From positions 124,001 through 188,000 of the forward strand of contig JAKEKT010000015.1 in assembly GCA_021495925.1 (NCBI GenBank): a stretch of DNA of 64,000 bases. The letters are read 5' to 3'. Made by a program: the position numbers and the translations under genes. Source of the stretch: Diplodia intermedia (taxonomy: Eukaryota > Ascomycota > Dothideomycetes > Botryosphaeriales > Botryosphaeriaceae). Shown one piece after another: positions 1 to 11,440 of this stretch (positions are counted from its first letter, which is position 1; the number at the start of each line of letters is the position of its first letter). The notes under the pieces were generated by a model. It was not told the DNA's origin, did no database searches, and saw only the letters and a program-made list of their open reading frames with translations.

Positions 1-1048
1 GAAGGCCCTGTCCGGCGCGAGCTCGCGGCCGAACTGCTTGGCGACGACGTCGACGACGCCGGCGCGGATGCCGGCGACGGCGTGCCGCGGGCGCCCGGGG
101 TGGTACGCCGCGGCGATGATGCCCGCCAGCGCCGGCCTCGCCGCGTCCCACTCCTCCAGCACCGCGCACGCCCGCTCCGTCGCGTGCGCTTGGAGCCCCT
201 CGACGGCGAAGTAGTCGGCCAGCACGCACAGGTCGATGTGGCGGGACATGGTCGTGGCGACCGCTTCGTCCGCGTCGGCGTCGGCCGCGTAGGTGCCGCA
301 GTACATGAACTCCAGCATGCGGTTCAGCACGTCGTGGTCGAGGTTGAGGTGCGGGTCGTCGCCCGTGCTGCGTTCGAAGACGAAGCGCTTGGTTTGGGCT
401 TCCTGGATCGTTTTTGGGAGAGGCGTCAGCGCTGCTGGAAGCATGTGTATTGGGTTCGCTTCACTTCGAGATGATGCTTTTTTTTCTTCTTCTTTTTGGC
501 TTTCTTACCTTCAGGTTCGACTTGAATGCCTTGACGAAGAAGTCGCTGCTGAGGAGCAGGGGACTGTGCGCTGCGATCTCCTTGCCGTCGGCACAGACAA
601 TGGTGACGTCGGCCAGCAGCTTGCTCTCGAACAACCTGGAAAAAATGGTCAGAATGCACTTGGGAAGCTTTGCATGTAGCTATGCGAAAGAGGTGAAGAA
701 AAATCGCTCCTATGGTTGCCACGGAGTTTCTCCATTCGGCAAAACACCATCTCCAAGCTGTGCGCCACTGGCGTAGGCTGTTGAACCGTCGGGGGTATCG
801 GTTTGCACCTTGGACAACAACGATGCCCGCAAGTCGGGTCGGTAGGGAGATGTCTGCTACCAGGTATGTCTTTGGCGCGCGCCCGCCCCCCGGGGGTGAA
901 GTGTATGAGCTGGAAAGGTCTGAAAGGTTGTCACTCACCGACGATTGAGGCTCTCGGTCGTTGACCAGGGCGCGTTGCTTCCCTCTTGCCACGCCCTCTG
1001 GGGCTGCGGGTCGGGCTTGGTATCGGGCTTGGGGTCGGGTTCCGACAT
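1..1048 (-). CDS. BTB/POZ domain protein, copy 1 (3' end cut by window edge)
   Basis: Three exons read on the minus strand: 1048-939, 635-509 and 402-1, joined by GTGAGT...CCAG and GTAAGA...CCAG introns. The start is the ATG of MSEPDPKPDTKPDP. The BTB core is clear: LLADVTIVCADGKEIAAHSP, then a KRFVFE...DPHLNLDHDVLN strand/helix region and the FMYCGTY and LCVLADYFAVEGLQ segments. BTB domains mediate dimerisation and often act as Cul3 ubiquitin-ligase adaptors; no partner domain is visible here. The last codon in the window is intact, and by comparison with the paralog at 26447-27466 roughly 80 more residues lie outside. Both introns sit at the same positions as in that paralog. The first intron is long (303 bp). 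Family assignment is firm; substrate and role are unknown. Confidence 0.8.
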
Positions 1049-1864
1049 GGTCGGCAGTTGGTGACGCGTCGCGCTGGTCAGTGGCGCCGGAGGAGTAGAA
1101 GAAAGTGAAGTTGCGGACGATGGCTGTTGTGGTTGTAGATGGGCGGCGGGCGGGTGAGCACCTAGAGCACCGGCTAGTCTTACGGTGCCAGCGGCTTGTG
1201 CGTGTGAGGACACTCTGGCGTGCACCGCGATGAAGACGAATGTTTCCGTTGAAGGGTGGCGGTGCGGATTTCGGCGATGCGGCGCGCCGTGCGAGTGTGT
1301 CTTGTTTGTGGCGGAAGGAGAAGAGGTAAGCTGCGAGTGAGATCACAGCGAGGCGGCGTCGATGATTTCGAGTTGTGAGATGATCGGGTTTCGGGCGCTG
1401 CGGATGGTTTGTTGTAGTGGTGAGCAAGAGCGCTTGTGAGGTGGCTGAAGGTGTCACTTTGATACGGAAGACGTAACTCACGCGAATTGCATGCTCAAAA
1501 ACTAGTCATAGGCTCTTGAAGAAGACATAAATCAAGCCGTGCATTTGAACCACTTCTGGCTCACATTTACTTGAACTTCTACGCGGTTTCGGCACGATAC
1601 ATCCTGTTGGACATTGATCGGACACTGCTGTCCAACACATACACTTATACAAGAACAGCAAAAGCTTGTATTACAAGTTTGAAAGAGCTCGAGCAAGATG
1701 GATTTGCAAATAAGGCAAGTAAGCCAGCAAGATCCCAAGTTGAGGGCCACCCGTCCCAAAAACCGTCATCAGCGGCCCGCGCAATTCCCACCGTCGAATC
1801 AAAAACCCACCCCAGTCACAGAAGAATTCTCCACAGCCGCAACCCAGACCATCGATAAGACCAT

Positions 1865-2086
1865 TCAACCAACACACGGAACATCCGCCGGCCCCGACGG
1901 CAGAAAAGCCAGCGTGCGAAAGACCTCGACCGCAACGAAGGCCCTCGCGGTGACACATAGCACCGCCACCAGCACGTACACGAGCAGACCACTAAAAGGA
2001 ACCCCGACCGCCGCCTCATGCAGTTGCGCAGCTGGTCCGTCGCCAACGTGGCGACCGGGGCGCGCTGCTTCGACGGCTCGTTTCAC
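1865..2086 (-). pseudogene. Possible relic of a fungal polytopic membrane protein
   Basis: A short open stretch on the minus strand contains a hydrophobic segment (VPFSGLLVYVLVAVLCVTA) followed directly by ARAFVAVEVFRTLAFLPSGP. This pairing resembles the C-terminal membrane segment plus 'VE.F..L..LP.' motif of a broad family of uncharacterised fungal integral membrane proteins. It ends in a TGA where continuation would be expected, and no good upstream exons with start codon or splice sites were found. The likeness is recalled from family knowledge, not searched, so this is a weak call. Confidence 0.2.
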
Positions 2087-4806
2087 GAGGCTCTTGTTTC
2101 TCGTGTGGACACATCACCCTGTTCCTCCGAATCGCTTTGAAACGGCTTCCTCCACGCTCGCGTATGGGTCCAAGCCATGCTTTGTGTGTCTCGAGCGGAA
2201 GCGCAGCCAGTTTGCCAGGGAGATATATCTGAGTTGAGGCTCTGCTACTGATACAGAGCCCAAGATCGGGTCATAAAGTGAATTGCGGATATAATGCACT
2301 CCATCACGTTAAGAGAGACATTCAGCCTTCTCTAAGGCCAGATGTTCCATCAGTCAATTCGTATAGTGGCTCGTCTGCATCCTCAAGTGGGAAGTTAACA
2401 AGCGCGACAGTGTCCATCCTTGACGGCCATAGCTCATGTATATCTTAGCCATCTTCTGGTACTTGGAATTGGATGCAATGTAGTCGGATATAGCAAGCGC
2501 TAGTGTAGCCTCGGGCGCCAAGAAAGTCACAGCCATCCATTTGACTTTTCTCAAAACCAGATGGCATTGTAACTTGAGATGCTGATGTCCCACTGTCGCC
2601 TTGGTCTGGATGGGAACGGGGAGGTGAAGAATGGACCAGGTGCAAAGGAGCGGTCTGCATACAACATCTCCTCCTTTTATCAAATGATGTTTATTTGCCA
2701 TCAGCTCTGGCATAAAGATTCACATACGGACCAGACAACGTCCAAGCTCGTTTGGAATTAACTCAATTCCACGTTGATGTGGAAATATTAATTAGTCCTG
2801 GCAATTTCTCCGATCCATAAGAGATCTTACCAAAACCTTCTCCATCTCCCGCTGCCGTCTAAACGTCATGCTCACAGTTGCAATGCTAGGTGAACTTACC
2901 TACTCTTCATCAAGTACGTAATGTGAGCCTAGCCTGGCCGTCGCAGTTATGAAGGGCAGACGCTCAACCGAGCTCGCCACATATTGTTGAGAGAGCCAAG
3001 CCTCAGTGCGTTGGCTTTCTAAGATCTTGGCAAGAGATCACAGTGAGGGACGCGGGTCTATGGTGAGTTCGAAGGGGAGGAAAAGCCGAGAAGAAAAAAA
3101 AAACCTGAAGCAGCTCCAGCCAGAAGCCAAACTCCCGAAGTTCCAGCACCACACGGCCGGGCTACATGGGCAAGACCACGCAAGATTACCTCAGTTGACT
3201 ATTCAGCACCACTAAGCTCACCACCATGCGGAATGCCATGAGTGGGGACCGCTACAGAAAGGCGACACGAGGGACCATCGGCTTTTTGAGGGTTATCCGT
3301 ACGCTTGTAACCCGCAAGCGTCGCCTAGGAGTCGTGGTCAAAAGTAGTGAGCCACGTAACTGTTATTAGCTGGACGTCAGCGAAGAGAGTGGCGGAAATG
3401 AATTATATACGCCACCCTGTACCTGACATCTCCAGCCTAGTCTTCCCAGCGACGAGCAGAAAAATCGGCCCGTCACGAGTTGGCCGTCAGCATGACCAAA
3501 ACTGGCATGGTTTGCCCTTGCCCCATGGGCGGCGAAATGCGCCAGTGCAAGCCAAGAAGCAAATGGGGCCGAGTGAACGTTGAGGGGTCCCGTAACACGG
3601 CTTCATTTAGTCGGTGAGAGGTCTCCAGCTCAGCGTTGACGTGGTGAAGGATTGCAGCGACTTTGCGGCGATGTAGGCGTCATCCTCTGATCTAGAGATC
3701 AAATCCGGTGTGGAGCCTGTAGATCGAGGCGGTAGAAACAACAGGATATCTCGCAACCGAAACGCTGGGAGGCTGCTGATCAACTGCTGTGGTGAGCGTC
3801 CGCGTATCATCCATGGTGGATGATCCGAGCCACGCCACAGACCCACAGATACCGTTGACACATGTGGGGTTTAGCGACCTCCTGGCACCACCAAGTCCGG
3901 TGTGAATAGCCTGGCCAGCGCGTTTGGCAAACGATGAGCGGAGAGGCCATTCTGAATGCCGAAGGTCAAGACACCCAGCAGGCCGGTCAACGTAGGAACT
4001 GCAAGTCTTCCTGTCTCTGGTATCCTCTCCACTGGGCGTAGGCTTACGAGGCGACGGGGCAACGGGGCGGTCAGAGTGCATCGGACACTCGTGATAACCA
4101 CGAAGGAGGATGGGCGCCTGCAGTAATGATTGGTCAACACTCGAGTTTCCGTGAAGAAAAGATCCTTCATCGCGTGGCAATGGCTTTTAGACTCGAATCT
4201 CATTGTTGTGCGACCAATTGCGGCTGGGAGCAGCGCACACGAAGACAAGGACTGAAGGAGAGGTTACACAGCATAAACGCATGGAGGAACGAAAGAAGAT
4301 GTTTAAGCCGTGTCGCAAAGTAAGCCTCGAGCACGAGGCTGCCAGCGGTTCGGGCAGCAATAGTGTGCAGCATCGCGGTGATTCTGCAGCTAGCAGTGGC
4401 ACGATGACAATCTCAACCAGAAGGCGATATGATTGTCCCCAGGTGATCTATCCGGGCGTGTTGCACACGCATGGCCTGCTGCATTCCTTCACGTCGCAGT
4501 GTGCCGACGGGCGCCCCATTATTCGGCGGAGGATTCTGGTTCGCCGTCGGAGCGCGAGTCATGGCCTGCAGGACCAGCAAAGCCCGCCTGATAGCTTGAC
4601 GTCAACAGCTCGAGGATGCGCTGATAATTGTAGATCCCGAACCCCTGCTCATGAGATTGCGCAAACGCGGATGGTCGAGACCACTTCGAGCACTGGAAGC
4701 CAAATCCAACGGCCCGCAGCAAGGGTCCAGTGCATGCCAACGAGCCTCGAGTATGCAGCAGAGAGGGCCCTGGCGATGCTGCGGTGAGAGGAAGCGGGTC
4801 AAGGGA

Positions 4807-5449
4807 TCAGGTGCTCTGCAGTTTCTCCTCGTGGGTCGTGGCGACGTGGTCGGAATGCCAGGTCCCGCAGTAGTTGAAGCAGCAAAGGCTATCCGATTGG
4901 CAGGGGGTATTCAGATGCGTGTCCTCGCAGGACGTTTTTCTCTTCGCCGCCGTCGCCGCGTCCGTAGGTGCTGCCAACCCCACATATGGCCTGAAGATCA
5001 GAAACGCCGTCCTGCCGGGCAATGGCAAGTGTGGGAAAACAGCCAATGGCCACATGGAGAAACTGGAGAATGGCGAGATGGGAATACCGTTTTCAGCTAG
5101 CGTCTGATCGGTCTCTGCGGAGGATGCCTTGGCCACCGCGATGCGGGCCGGGCTCTCGCCTCGTCTGAACGCGGACGCTGACCGGCGGAGAGGCCAGGCT
5201 GGAGGTGGAAATTGCATGCACCCCACGGCGGCGAGGAGGATCGTGCAGGGTCAGTTGAGACCCTGAGTCGAAACAGTGTGGAGTTCTGCTGAAGTCATGG
5301 CAACTTCGATTCGTCGGGGCTGGTGAGGTATTATTCATCAGGCCGGAACCCACGGTAAGGCTGATCAGAAGGCCGTCGAAGCCGCGGGAGAACAGAAACG
5401 CCGTGCCAAAGCACGCGCTGATCCGGCCCAGCGCCAGGAAGCAAAACAC
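4807..5449 (-). pseudogene. Possible decayed coding segment, hydrophobic
   Basis: Two overlapping minus-strand open stretches in different frames (5449-5093 and 5226-4807) contain hydrophobic runs (such as RISACFGTAFLFSRGF) and a Cys/Trp/His-rich segment before THEEKL at about 4830. They cannot be joined by a convincing intron, so a frameshifted relic is possible. Chance open reading in GC-rich DNA is an equally good explanation. Confidence 0.12.
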
Positions 5450-6501
5450 GTGGAGGATCGTCGCTAAGTAATTTGAAACGGCAGCTGGCGGTGCGGTGGC
5501 TGCGACGAATAGCTACAGGCTGTCCGTCGATCGCCAGCTTGGCTGAGCGAGTGCGGCAGGCGAGGTGTAAGCCTCACTCGCGGTACATGCGCAGCAAGGT
5601 TCTTCCCTAGACAACGCTTTTAGCCGAGCTCGCAGGCGGGTGGCATCTGGCGTGTGCAAGGACGCAGTCGCTGGCGCCGGCGCGGCGGGAGCGTCGGCGG
5701 GTGGGCGATTGCGCCGAGACGTGCGCGCAAGTAGGGCGTGGTGGGCTGGCGGGAGCCCGGAGGCACTGTGTAGACGTGAAGTTAGGGCTCGCACTGTGTT
5801 GTACGTCATGGCAGAACACAGGCGCGAGCTGTGAGGTCATTGGCCGAGGCAGCCTTCGCGCAAGCCCACACAAGCTGGCATCAGCATACCCTCTCTTCAG
5901 ATCTCCCCGCGTCGCCTGTCCCAGTGCACTGCCGCCGCCCGCTCGCACCGCGCCTGCAGAACTCGAGCGATCTTCGGCCTGCCCTGCGCGCTCCACCGCA
6001 CATGCGCCCTCCGCTACGACTCGTTGGCCCGCGCCCGTGCCTCATCCTTGCCCACCTGGCGCATTAGCTACACTGCACGGCCATCGGGTTGCGATCACGG
6101 TCGAGAGGGGCCATCGCTGGCTTCATCGTAAGGCCCGCACCCAAGTCCGAACCCTGGAGCTGCCGCCAGCCGGCCTGCTCCACTCTAGAACCTGCGACAT
6201 AGCGCACTGAATAAAAAAAGTGAGATCCCTCCCCCCTCCCAGAGCGCCGGGCGCCCGAGTGTTTTCGAGTCCTTCTTGCGGCTCTGGAGCTGACAACATG
6301 GCGGTTCGCAGCCCAAGCAACTGCCGCCCAGCGGCGCCCGACAAGTCCCCCTTCAACAGGCGCCTCTCTCTCCCCGTCAACCAGCCCTTTCCGTTTGCCC
6401 CCGGCCACGGGAAACCGCCGTCGCTCCCTCGCTGCACTACGCTCCAGTATACCCCGCCGCATCCCTCCAACCTCAACCCCGCCTCTCCACGACGTGAAAC
6501 C

Positions 6502-9500
6502 ATGGAGCCGCGCTACTACCGGTCCTCTTCGCCGGGGAGCCGCCGTATACACAATCCTGGCCGCGCAACAACGGGCTCGTTCAGCTCTTATGACACCTAC
6601 CACGACCCCTACAGTAGGTCGCCACGGTCGAGCGGCGATCGCATCGCGCCCTCGTCCAACACGTCCAACTACTCGACCGCGCCGAGCGCAGCCACTCGAG
6701 CCAGTGCGGGCTATGATGCGTACAGTGGCCGGCCGCGTAGCTCCACCCTCGAAGGCTCACGGCGGCCAGCAAGCACCCTGAGTGCTGGCGTGCCAATCCG
6801 CACCACTACCCACAGCACCGTGGTGCACGCTCATGACCGACCCTCGAGTCCGCTGGCTCGCGGCCACGATCCCCGCGGCAGCTCGTATACCGTTTCGACC
6901 GCCGCCGCTGCGGTCCCCAGACCGTCATCCCGACAAGGCCACAGCCATGGACACAAGAAGTTCTACAGCATCGACGATGGCAAGGCTGTGAGAGTCGATC
7001 CGCGCGAGGCAGACCTTCGTCGCCACAACGGCAACAACAGCCACAGCCGGCCGACCTCCAAGGCTTACCACACGACCACCCAGCGTTATCCAGTGCAGGA
7101 CACGGTTGACGAAAGCTATTCGTACACGGATGCTGCCGGAATGTACCGAGACACGGAGCCTAGTTGGCGCGCTCGCTCGGGGAGCGTTGAAAGCCGCACC
7201 AGGCGGCCGATGAGCATGGTTGAGCCCTATGGCCCTCGCTCATCCGCCCGCGATCTTACTGGACCACCTGTTACCACTCGAGGCTTCGACAAGATCAATG
7301 GCGGCGTTGCAGCTGCAACTGCTATTAGCCGGAGTGGAAGTGTCAGAGATTACGGCCATGCGCGAGCCTCGTCACGCGATCGATCACACGAGAGAACAGG
7401 CACCGCTGATCCCTACTATCGCGATGAAAGTTTGTACGCGCCGCCACCTGCGCGCTCGTCGTCTGTACGGGCAGCGCCGGCCCTTCATCAAGACTTCAAC
7501 GATAGGCGAGATGATCGTCGCGATGATCGCCGAGATGACCGCTATGGCTACCGTGATGAGCACGAGGACCGAGACCGCCTTCGGACGTCCAGGCGTTACG
7601 AGGATCCCGACGTTGAAGCGAGGGGGTTCGGCATCAAAGCGCCTAGTGTTGGTCGACCAAGCAGTGTCGGTCCTGGAAACGATCCTTACCACTCAACTCG
7701 TGATGAGATTCTCGACCGGCGATATGTCCCACCGCCACCTCCCCCACCTGTTCCGGTCTATCCTCTAGACGCTGGGATTTCTGTACCGAGCGCCCGTGAT
7801 TATATCCCGGATCCTCCACGCTCAGCGCGGATAGAGCCTGAGCGCCACGCCAGAGACTACAGGGACTATGAGCGGGATCGCGCCAGCGATTGGGATCGAC
7901 CAAAAGGCTACGACCGGGAGCGCGACCGCGAAAGGGATCGTGAGGACCGCCGTGACGATCGACGTGATGACCGTCGTGAGGACCGTCGCGAGGACCGCCG
8001 CGATAGGGATAGCCATATCCCAAGCGTTGTCCCAGTTGCCGCCGCCGCCGTCGGAGCCGCCTATGGAGCTCAGCATATAGCAGAAGGTGCTGCGGCACGC
8101 CACCAGCGGGAACGTGAACGTGAACACAGAAGCGATTCCGACGAAGAAAAGAAGCGGCGACGAGAACACAGGAGCGATTCTGACGAGGAAAAGAAGCGGC
8201 GCGCTCGGAAGCCTTCATCTGATGATGGCGAAGTCCCTCGCGAACGACACTATGTCGACAAGGATGATGTGAAGGACCGAGAGGACCGTCGGCAAGCTCC
8301 CCCGAGCATTGATCCGGACGAGGAGTACCGACGCCGCCTCCAACAGGAGATGGAACGCTCGGCTGGTTCAGTCCGCGATAGGGATAGTGAGTCTGATCGA
8401 GAGAAAGAGCGTCGTAGACGCGACAGAGACCGAGAGGACGCCCCTCCTAGAGACCGCGCATCCGAGGCTACCGCTCGTGATGTCCCTCGACCGGATCGTA
8501 ATGGAGAGCTCGTACCGGACCAGAAGCCAGATCGGAATAGCGAACGGAGTAACAGCATCTTTGGTGAACCCATAGTGGATGAGCCAGCCTCACTGGCCAC
8601 ATCTGAGGAGAAAGAGCGAGACGGTCGTGTCCGAATTGTGTCACCTCCAAAGTCTGATAGAGACTCTCCACCCCCTCCAAGGGGCATCCTGCGCAAACCA
8701 ACCGCAAAGTTCCCCGAGGACCCGAATCCCATCCGTGAGGGAGTTGCGCCCATGAAAGATGCGAAGAAAGGCAAAGACATCCCCGTTGATGCTCGTTGGA
8801 CCAAGATCGATCGCCGGCTCGTCAATCCCGAAGCACTGGAGGATGCCAAGGAAAGGTTTGAGGAGAGAAAGGATTGCGTTATCGTGCTCCGCGTCCTCAC
8901 GCGCGAGGATATCCAGAAGCTTGCGGATCGCACAAGGGAGATTCGTGAAGCCAGAGGTAACTACCCACCTGATTCTGCTGCGCTTTATTCGTCATTTTTC
9001 GCGGACTCGAATCGATCTCTCGCACACTCCTCGTCAGGGTCATCCTCGGGCAGCAATGCCCGAGGACGGGACCGAGACGACACACACTCTTCCTCTGAGC
9101 ACAAGCACCACCGCAAACATCGATCTCGCAGTCATCGTCGGTATGAGGATGAGGAAGAAGACAGGCACCACTCTCATCACCATCATCACCACCATCAAGA
9201 TGTGGACCCCATTTCTTCTGCTTTGTTCGACGGCTCAGAGAAGCTGTCAAAGTCGAAGGCTTTGACTGGAATTCTTGACACTGTTGTCAATGTGCTAACG
9301 CGCCCCAAAGAAGAAGAATACCAACGCGGCAGCGGTGAAGACCGGGACCGCGATCGTGAACGTGAACGCGAGCGTAGCGAGCACCGCAGCAGCCACCGCT
9401 CCTCCCGCCGCAAGCACAGGGACAGGGAGGACGACGACTCGTTCGAGAGCAACGAGGAAGAGGAGGATGACAAGGAGAGACGCCGGGCTCCTCGCATGAT

Positions 9501-9606
9501 CGAACCGGCCAGGGAGCCGCCTGAGGATTTCCGCGAGAGGGATCGCGAGCGCCAGCGCGAAAAGGAAAGAGAAAGAGAGTTTTGGGTCGATCCGTCCAGG
9601 CAGTGA
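6502..9606 (+). CDS. DUF8035-type Arg/Asp/Ser-rich protein
   Basis: Single uninterrupted frame of 1,034 codons from the ATG in the good context ACCATGG at 6502 (MEPRYYRSSSPGSRR). An in-frame ATG at 6298 would add 68 Ser/Pro-rich residues. The N-terminal half is low-complexity Ser/Arg/Tyr. About residues 333-345 and 473-510 are near-perfect RDD/RED repeats, and a short hydrophobic Ala/Val run follows near residue 515. The only folded-looking segment is at about residues 760-820 (DARWTKIDRRLVNPEALEDA, then ...VIVLRVLTREDIQKLADRTR), matching the conserved core of fungal DUF8035 proteins. A poly-His tract lies near residue 895 and the tail is strongly charged. Function is unknown; the mixed-charge repeats suggest a condensate-prone or nucleic-acid-associated protein (inference). 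Confidence 0.85.
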   Translation: MEPRYYRSSSPGSRRIHNPGRATTGSFSSYDTYHDPYSRSPRSSGDRIAPSSNTSNYSTAPSAATRASAGYDAYSGRPRSSTLEGSRRPASTLSAGVPIRTTTHSTVVHAHDRPSSPLARGHDPRGSSYTVSTAAAAVPRPSSRQGHSHGHKKFYSIDDGKAVRVDPREADLRRHNGNNSHSRPTSKAYHTTTQRYPVQDTVDESYSYTDAAGMYRDTEPSWRARSGSVESRTRRPMSMVEPYGPRSSARDLTGPPVTTRGFDKINGGVAAATAISRSGSVRDYGHARASSRDRSHERTGTADPYYRDESLYAPPPARSSSVRAAPALHQDFNDRRDDRRDDRRDDRYGYRDEHEDRDRLRTSRRYEDPDVEARGFGIKAPSVGRPSSVGPGNDPYHSTRDEILDRRYVPPPPPPPVPVYPLDAGISVPSARDYIPDPPRSARIEPERHARDYRDYERDRASDWDRPKGYDRERDRERDREDRRDDRRDDRREDRREDRRDRDSHIPSVVPVAAAAVGAAYGAQHIAEGAAARHQREREREHRSDSDEEKKRRREHRSDSDEEKKRRARKPSSDDGEVPRERHYVDKDDVKDREDRRQAPPSIDPDEEYRRRLQQEMERSAGSVRDRDSESDREKERRRRDRDREDAPPRDRASEATARDVPRPDRNGELVPDQKPDRNSERSNSIFGEPIVDEPASLATSEEKERDGRVRIVSPPKSDRDSPPPPRGILRKPTAKFPEDPNPIREGVAPMKDAKKGKDIPVDARWTKIDRRLVNPEALEDAKERFEERKDCVIVLRVLTREDIQKLADRTREIREARGNYPPDSAALYSSFFADSNRSLAHSSSGSSSGSNARGRDRDDTHSSSEHKHHRKHRSRSHRRYEDEEEDRHHSHHHHHHHQDVDPISSALFDGSEKLSKSKALTGILDTVVNVLTRPKEEEYQRGSGEDRDRDRERERERSEHRSSHRSSRRKHRDREDDDSFESNEEEEDDKERRRAPRMIEPAREPPEDFRERDRERQREKEREREFWVDPSRQ

Positions 9607-10054
9607 TTGCGCGAGTTGGCGGTGGGAAGGCGCAGTGGGAATACGTCCGTCACGCATTATTGAGAATGCCTAGAGCCGGATGCCTGCGTGTGCGGATATG
9701 GGTGTGGATTGGATCGCATCTCTCCTGCTGGGTTCGGGAGCACGCATGTTACCGTCGGAGCCGGAGTTCATGTCGTAGGCAGGACGGGAAGGGGCATGAG
9801 GGACTTTTACTGGTATATTTGGATGTGTGTTTGGGTGGGGTGTGGGAGAGCGTTACTGGATCTTTTGTGTTTTTTCTTCTTTCTGACGACAGCGTGGCAT
9901 TGGAGACCGGGGAGAAGCTTATGATGGATGCATATATTGCTTGCATTAGAAGAGAAGGATATTCCTTTCTACTTTCTTGTCTTTTCTCTCTCATACTCGC
10001 GAGTCCGCGAGACCTCTGATATCATCTCCTTGTGTTTGGGGTCGCTCAATGGTG

Positions 10055-10081
10055 AGCTGGCCGGCTGGCCGGCTGGCCGGC
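10055..10081. repeat. GGCCGGCT tandem repeat, about 3 copies
   Basis: Consecutive copies of an 8-bp GC-only unit (ctggccgg phase), followed immediately by a short GCT run. The unit is palindromic in part (GCCGGC). Intergenic, downstream of the DUF8035 gene. Confidence 0.85.
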
Positions 10082-11323
10082 GCTGCTGCTGCTGTACGTT
10101 CGCCTCCCCTTTGTTGTTTGGACGGCTCAGAGGAGTCGGGAGGATTATGGGAAGGACATGTGGGAGTACAACTGGGCCACGACGATTATACCTTCTTGTT
10201 CTTGTTCTTCTTCTTCTTCTTTTCTCTATGTATACCTATATCTGCTTTTACTCGACGGGAGAAACGAAAGCATCGCGATGAGATTTTCCCTTCGTCTCCT
10301 CGACCGATCCCATCCCATGGCTCGCAAGGTTCCCACACCGCCTCTCTTACCACATTGCAAAGCAAAAAGGAATTCAGCGTGGTGGTACGAGATGATCGAG
10401 ATCGAACCATGCACGAGCAAGCCGTTCGCACAGCGTCGGAAAGTTAAAAACCGGGGGGGCAACATGCACACAGTACGGCCACCAGCATGACGCACGCCGT
10501 TAGCTGTCCTCCCCTCTCCCCCTCCCCCTCCCCCCTCCAACCCCCTTTTGAACTGGGGAAGTGTCACTACGCAACACTGTCGAGGTGGTTGAAACTCCAG
10601 ACCAGTTGGACGCTTCAACCGGCCATCCTGTCTCTATTGCCACATCAAGTAAGCGAGCCTTTCTCGTACCTTCGGCGAGTGATGATGATGATTATGATGA
10701 TGACAATAAGCAGCACCGCACGTGTTACCCTTTTCCCACGCCTCTCCCGCGTGACATCACAGATCGTATAAGGTAACACAAACGCTACGGAGCTTTTCGC
10801 GGGAAGAGGGGACGGAGGAGGGAGGGAGGGGCTATGCAAATTGGCATGCAGCTAGCCTAGCGCTGTACGATTTCCTCTTGGAAAGACCGGGATTGGGTCC
10901 CCTCCTCCCTCCCCCTCCCCCCTCCTCCGGGCTCCCGTATCCTCACTACTGTGCAGAGAGGGGAGAGAACACGTGGAGAGTCCCTTTCCGCCCGCTCACC
11001 CCCCCTCTCTCTCCCTCAACAATAATGCTTTTTTTTTTCCCTCTCTCCTGCGTGTTCGGCGTTTTCTCGTGATGTGATGTGAGGGGCGGCGGAGGCGGCG
11101 GCGGCGTTGCGTCACGATGCAGCAGCGGCAGCAGCAGGTGATGTGCGCGTGTGCGTGCGTGCGTGTGTTCGCTACCTATCTGCTGCGTATGTATAGCGCC
11201 ACATCGGTGTTATTATTCTGCTGGCCCCCGAAGTGATAGGTCCGGAAGCCGCCATCGGGTCACGGAGGAAACAAAAACGCTACCTCGTCATTGGCGGCGT
11301 TGCCCCATCTGTGTGGTGACGAC

Positions 11324-11352
11324 GCAGGGCAGGGCAGGGCAGGGCAGGGCAA
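11324..11352. repeat. GGGCA pentanucleotide repeat
   Basis: About five direct copies of GGGCA, degenerating into AAGGCAGCAAG on the right. Intergenic. Confidence 0.85.
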
Positions 11353-11424
11353 GGCAGCAAGTAAGTAGCAAGCAAAGCAGGGCGGTGCGAGCCGATTCGA
11401 CGGTGGGATGTTGGACTTTCCCCT

Positions 11425-11440
11425 CCCCCCCCCCCCCCCC
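11425..11440. repeat. Poly-C tract
   Basis: Uninterrupted run of about 16 C in a wider C/T-rich stretch (11418-11452). Intergenic. Confidence 0.85.

Larger units (their letters stand above)
1049..6501. other. Gene-poor spacer with possible relics
   Basis: No gene with a coherent exon structure could be built in these 5.4 kb. Base composition falls towards even GC between about 2250 and 3600. Two minus-strand stretches look like worn remnants of membrane proteins (about 1865-2086 and 4807-5449; listed separately). From about 5500 to 6500 the sequence is GC-rich and probably holds the promoter and leader of the downstream DUF8035 gene. No terminal inverted repeats, long terminal repeats or transposase motifs were seen. 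Confidence 0.5.

Noticed and set aside
426..1481. 351-codon minus-strand frame over BTB copy 1
   Set aside because: It is in a different frame from the BTB core, crosses both introns and encodes no recognisable domain.
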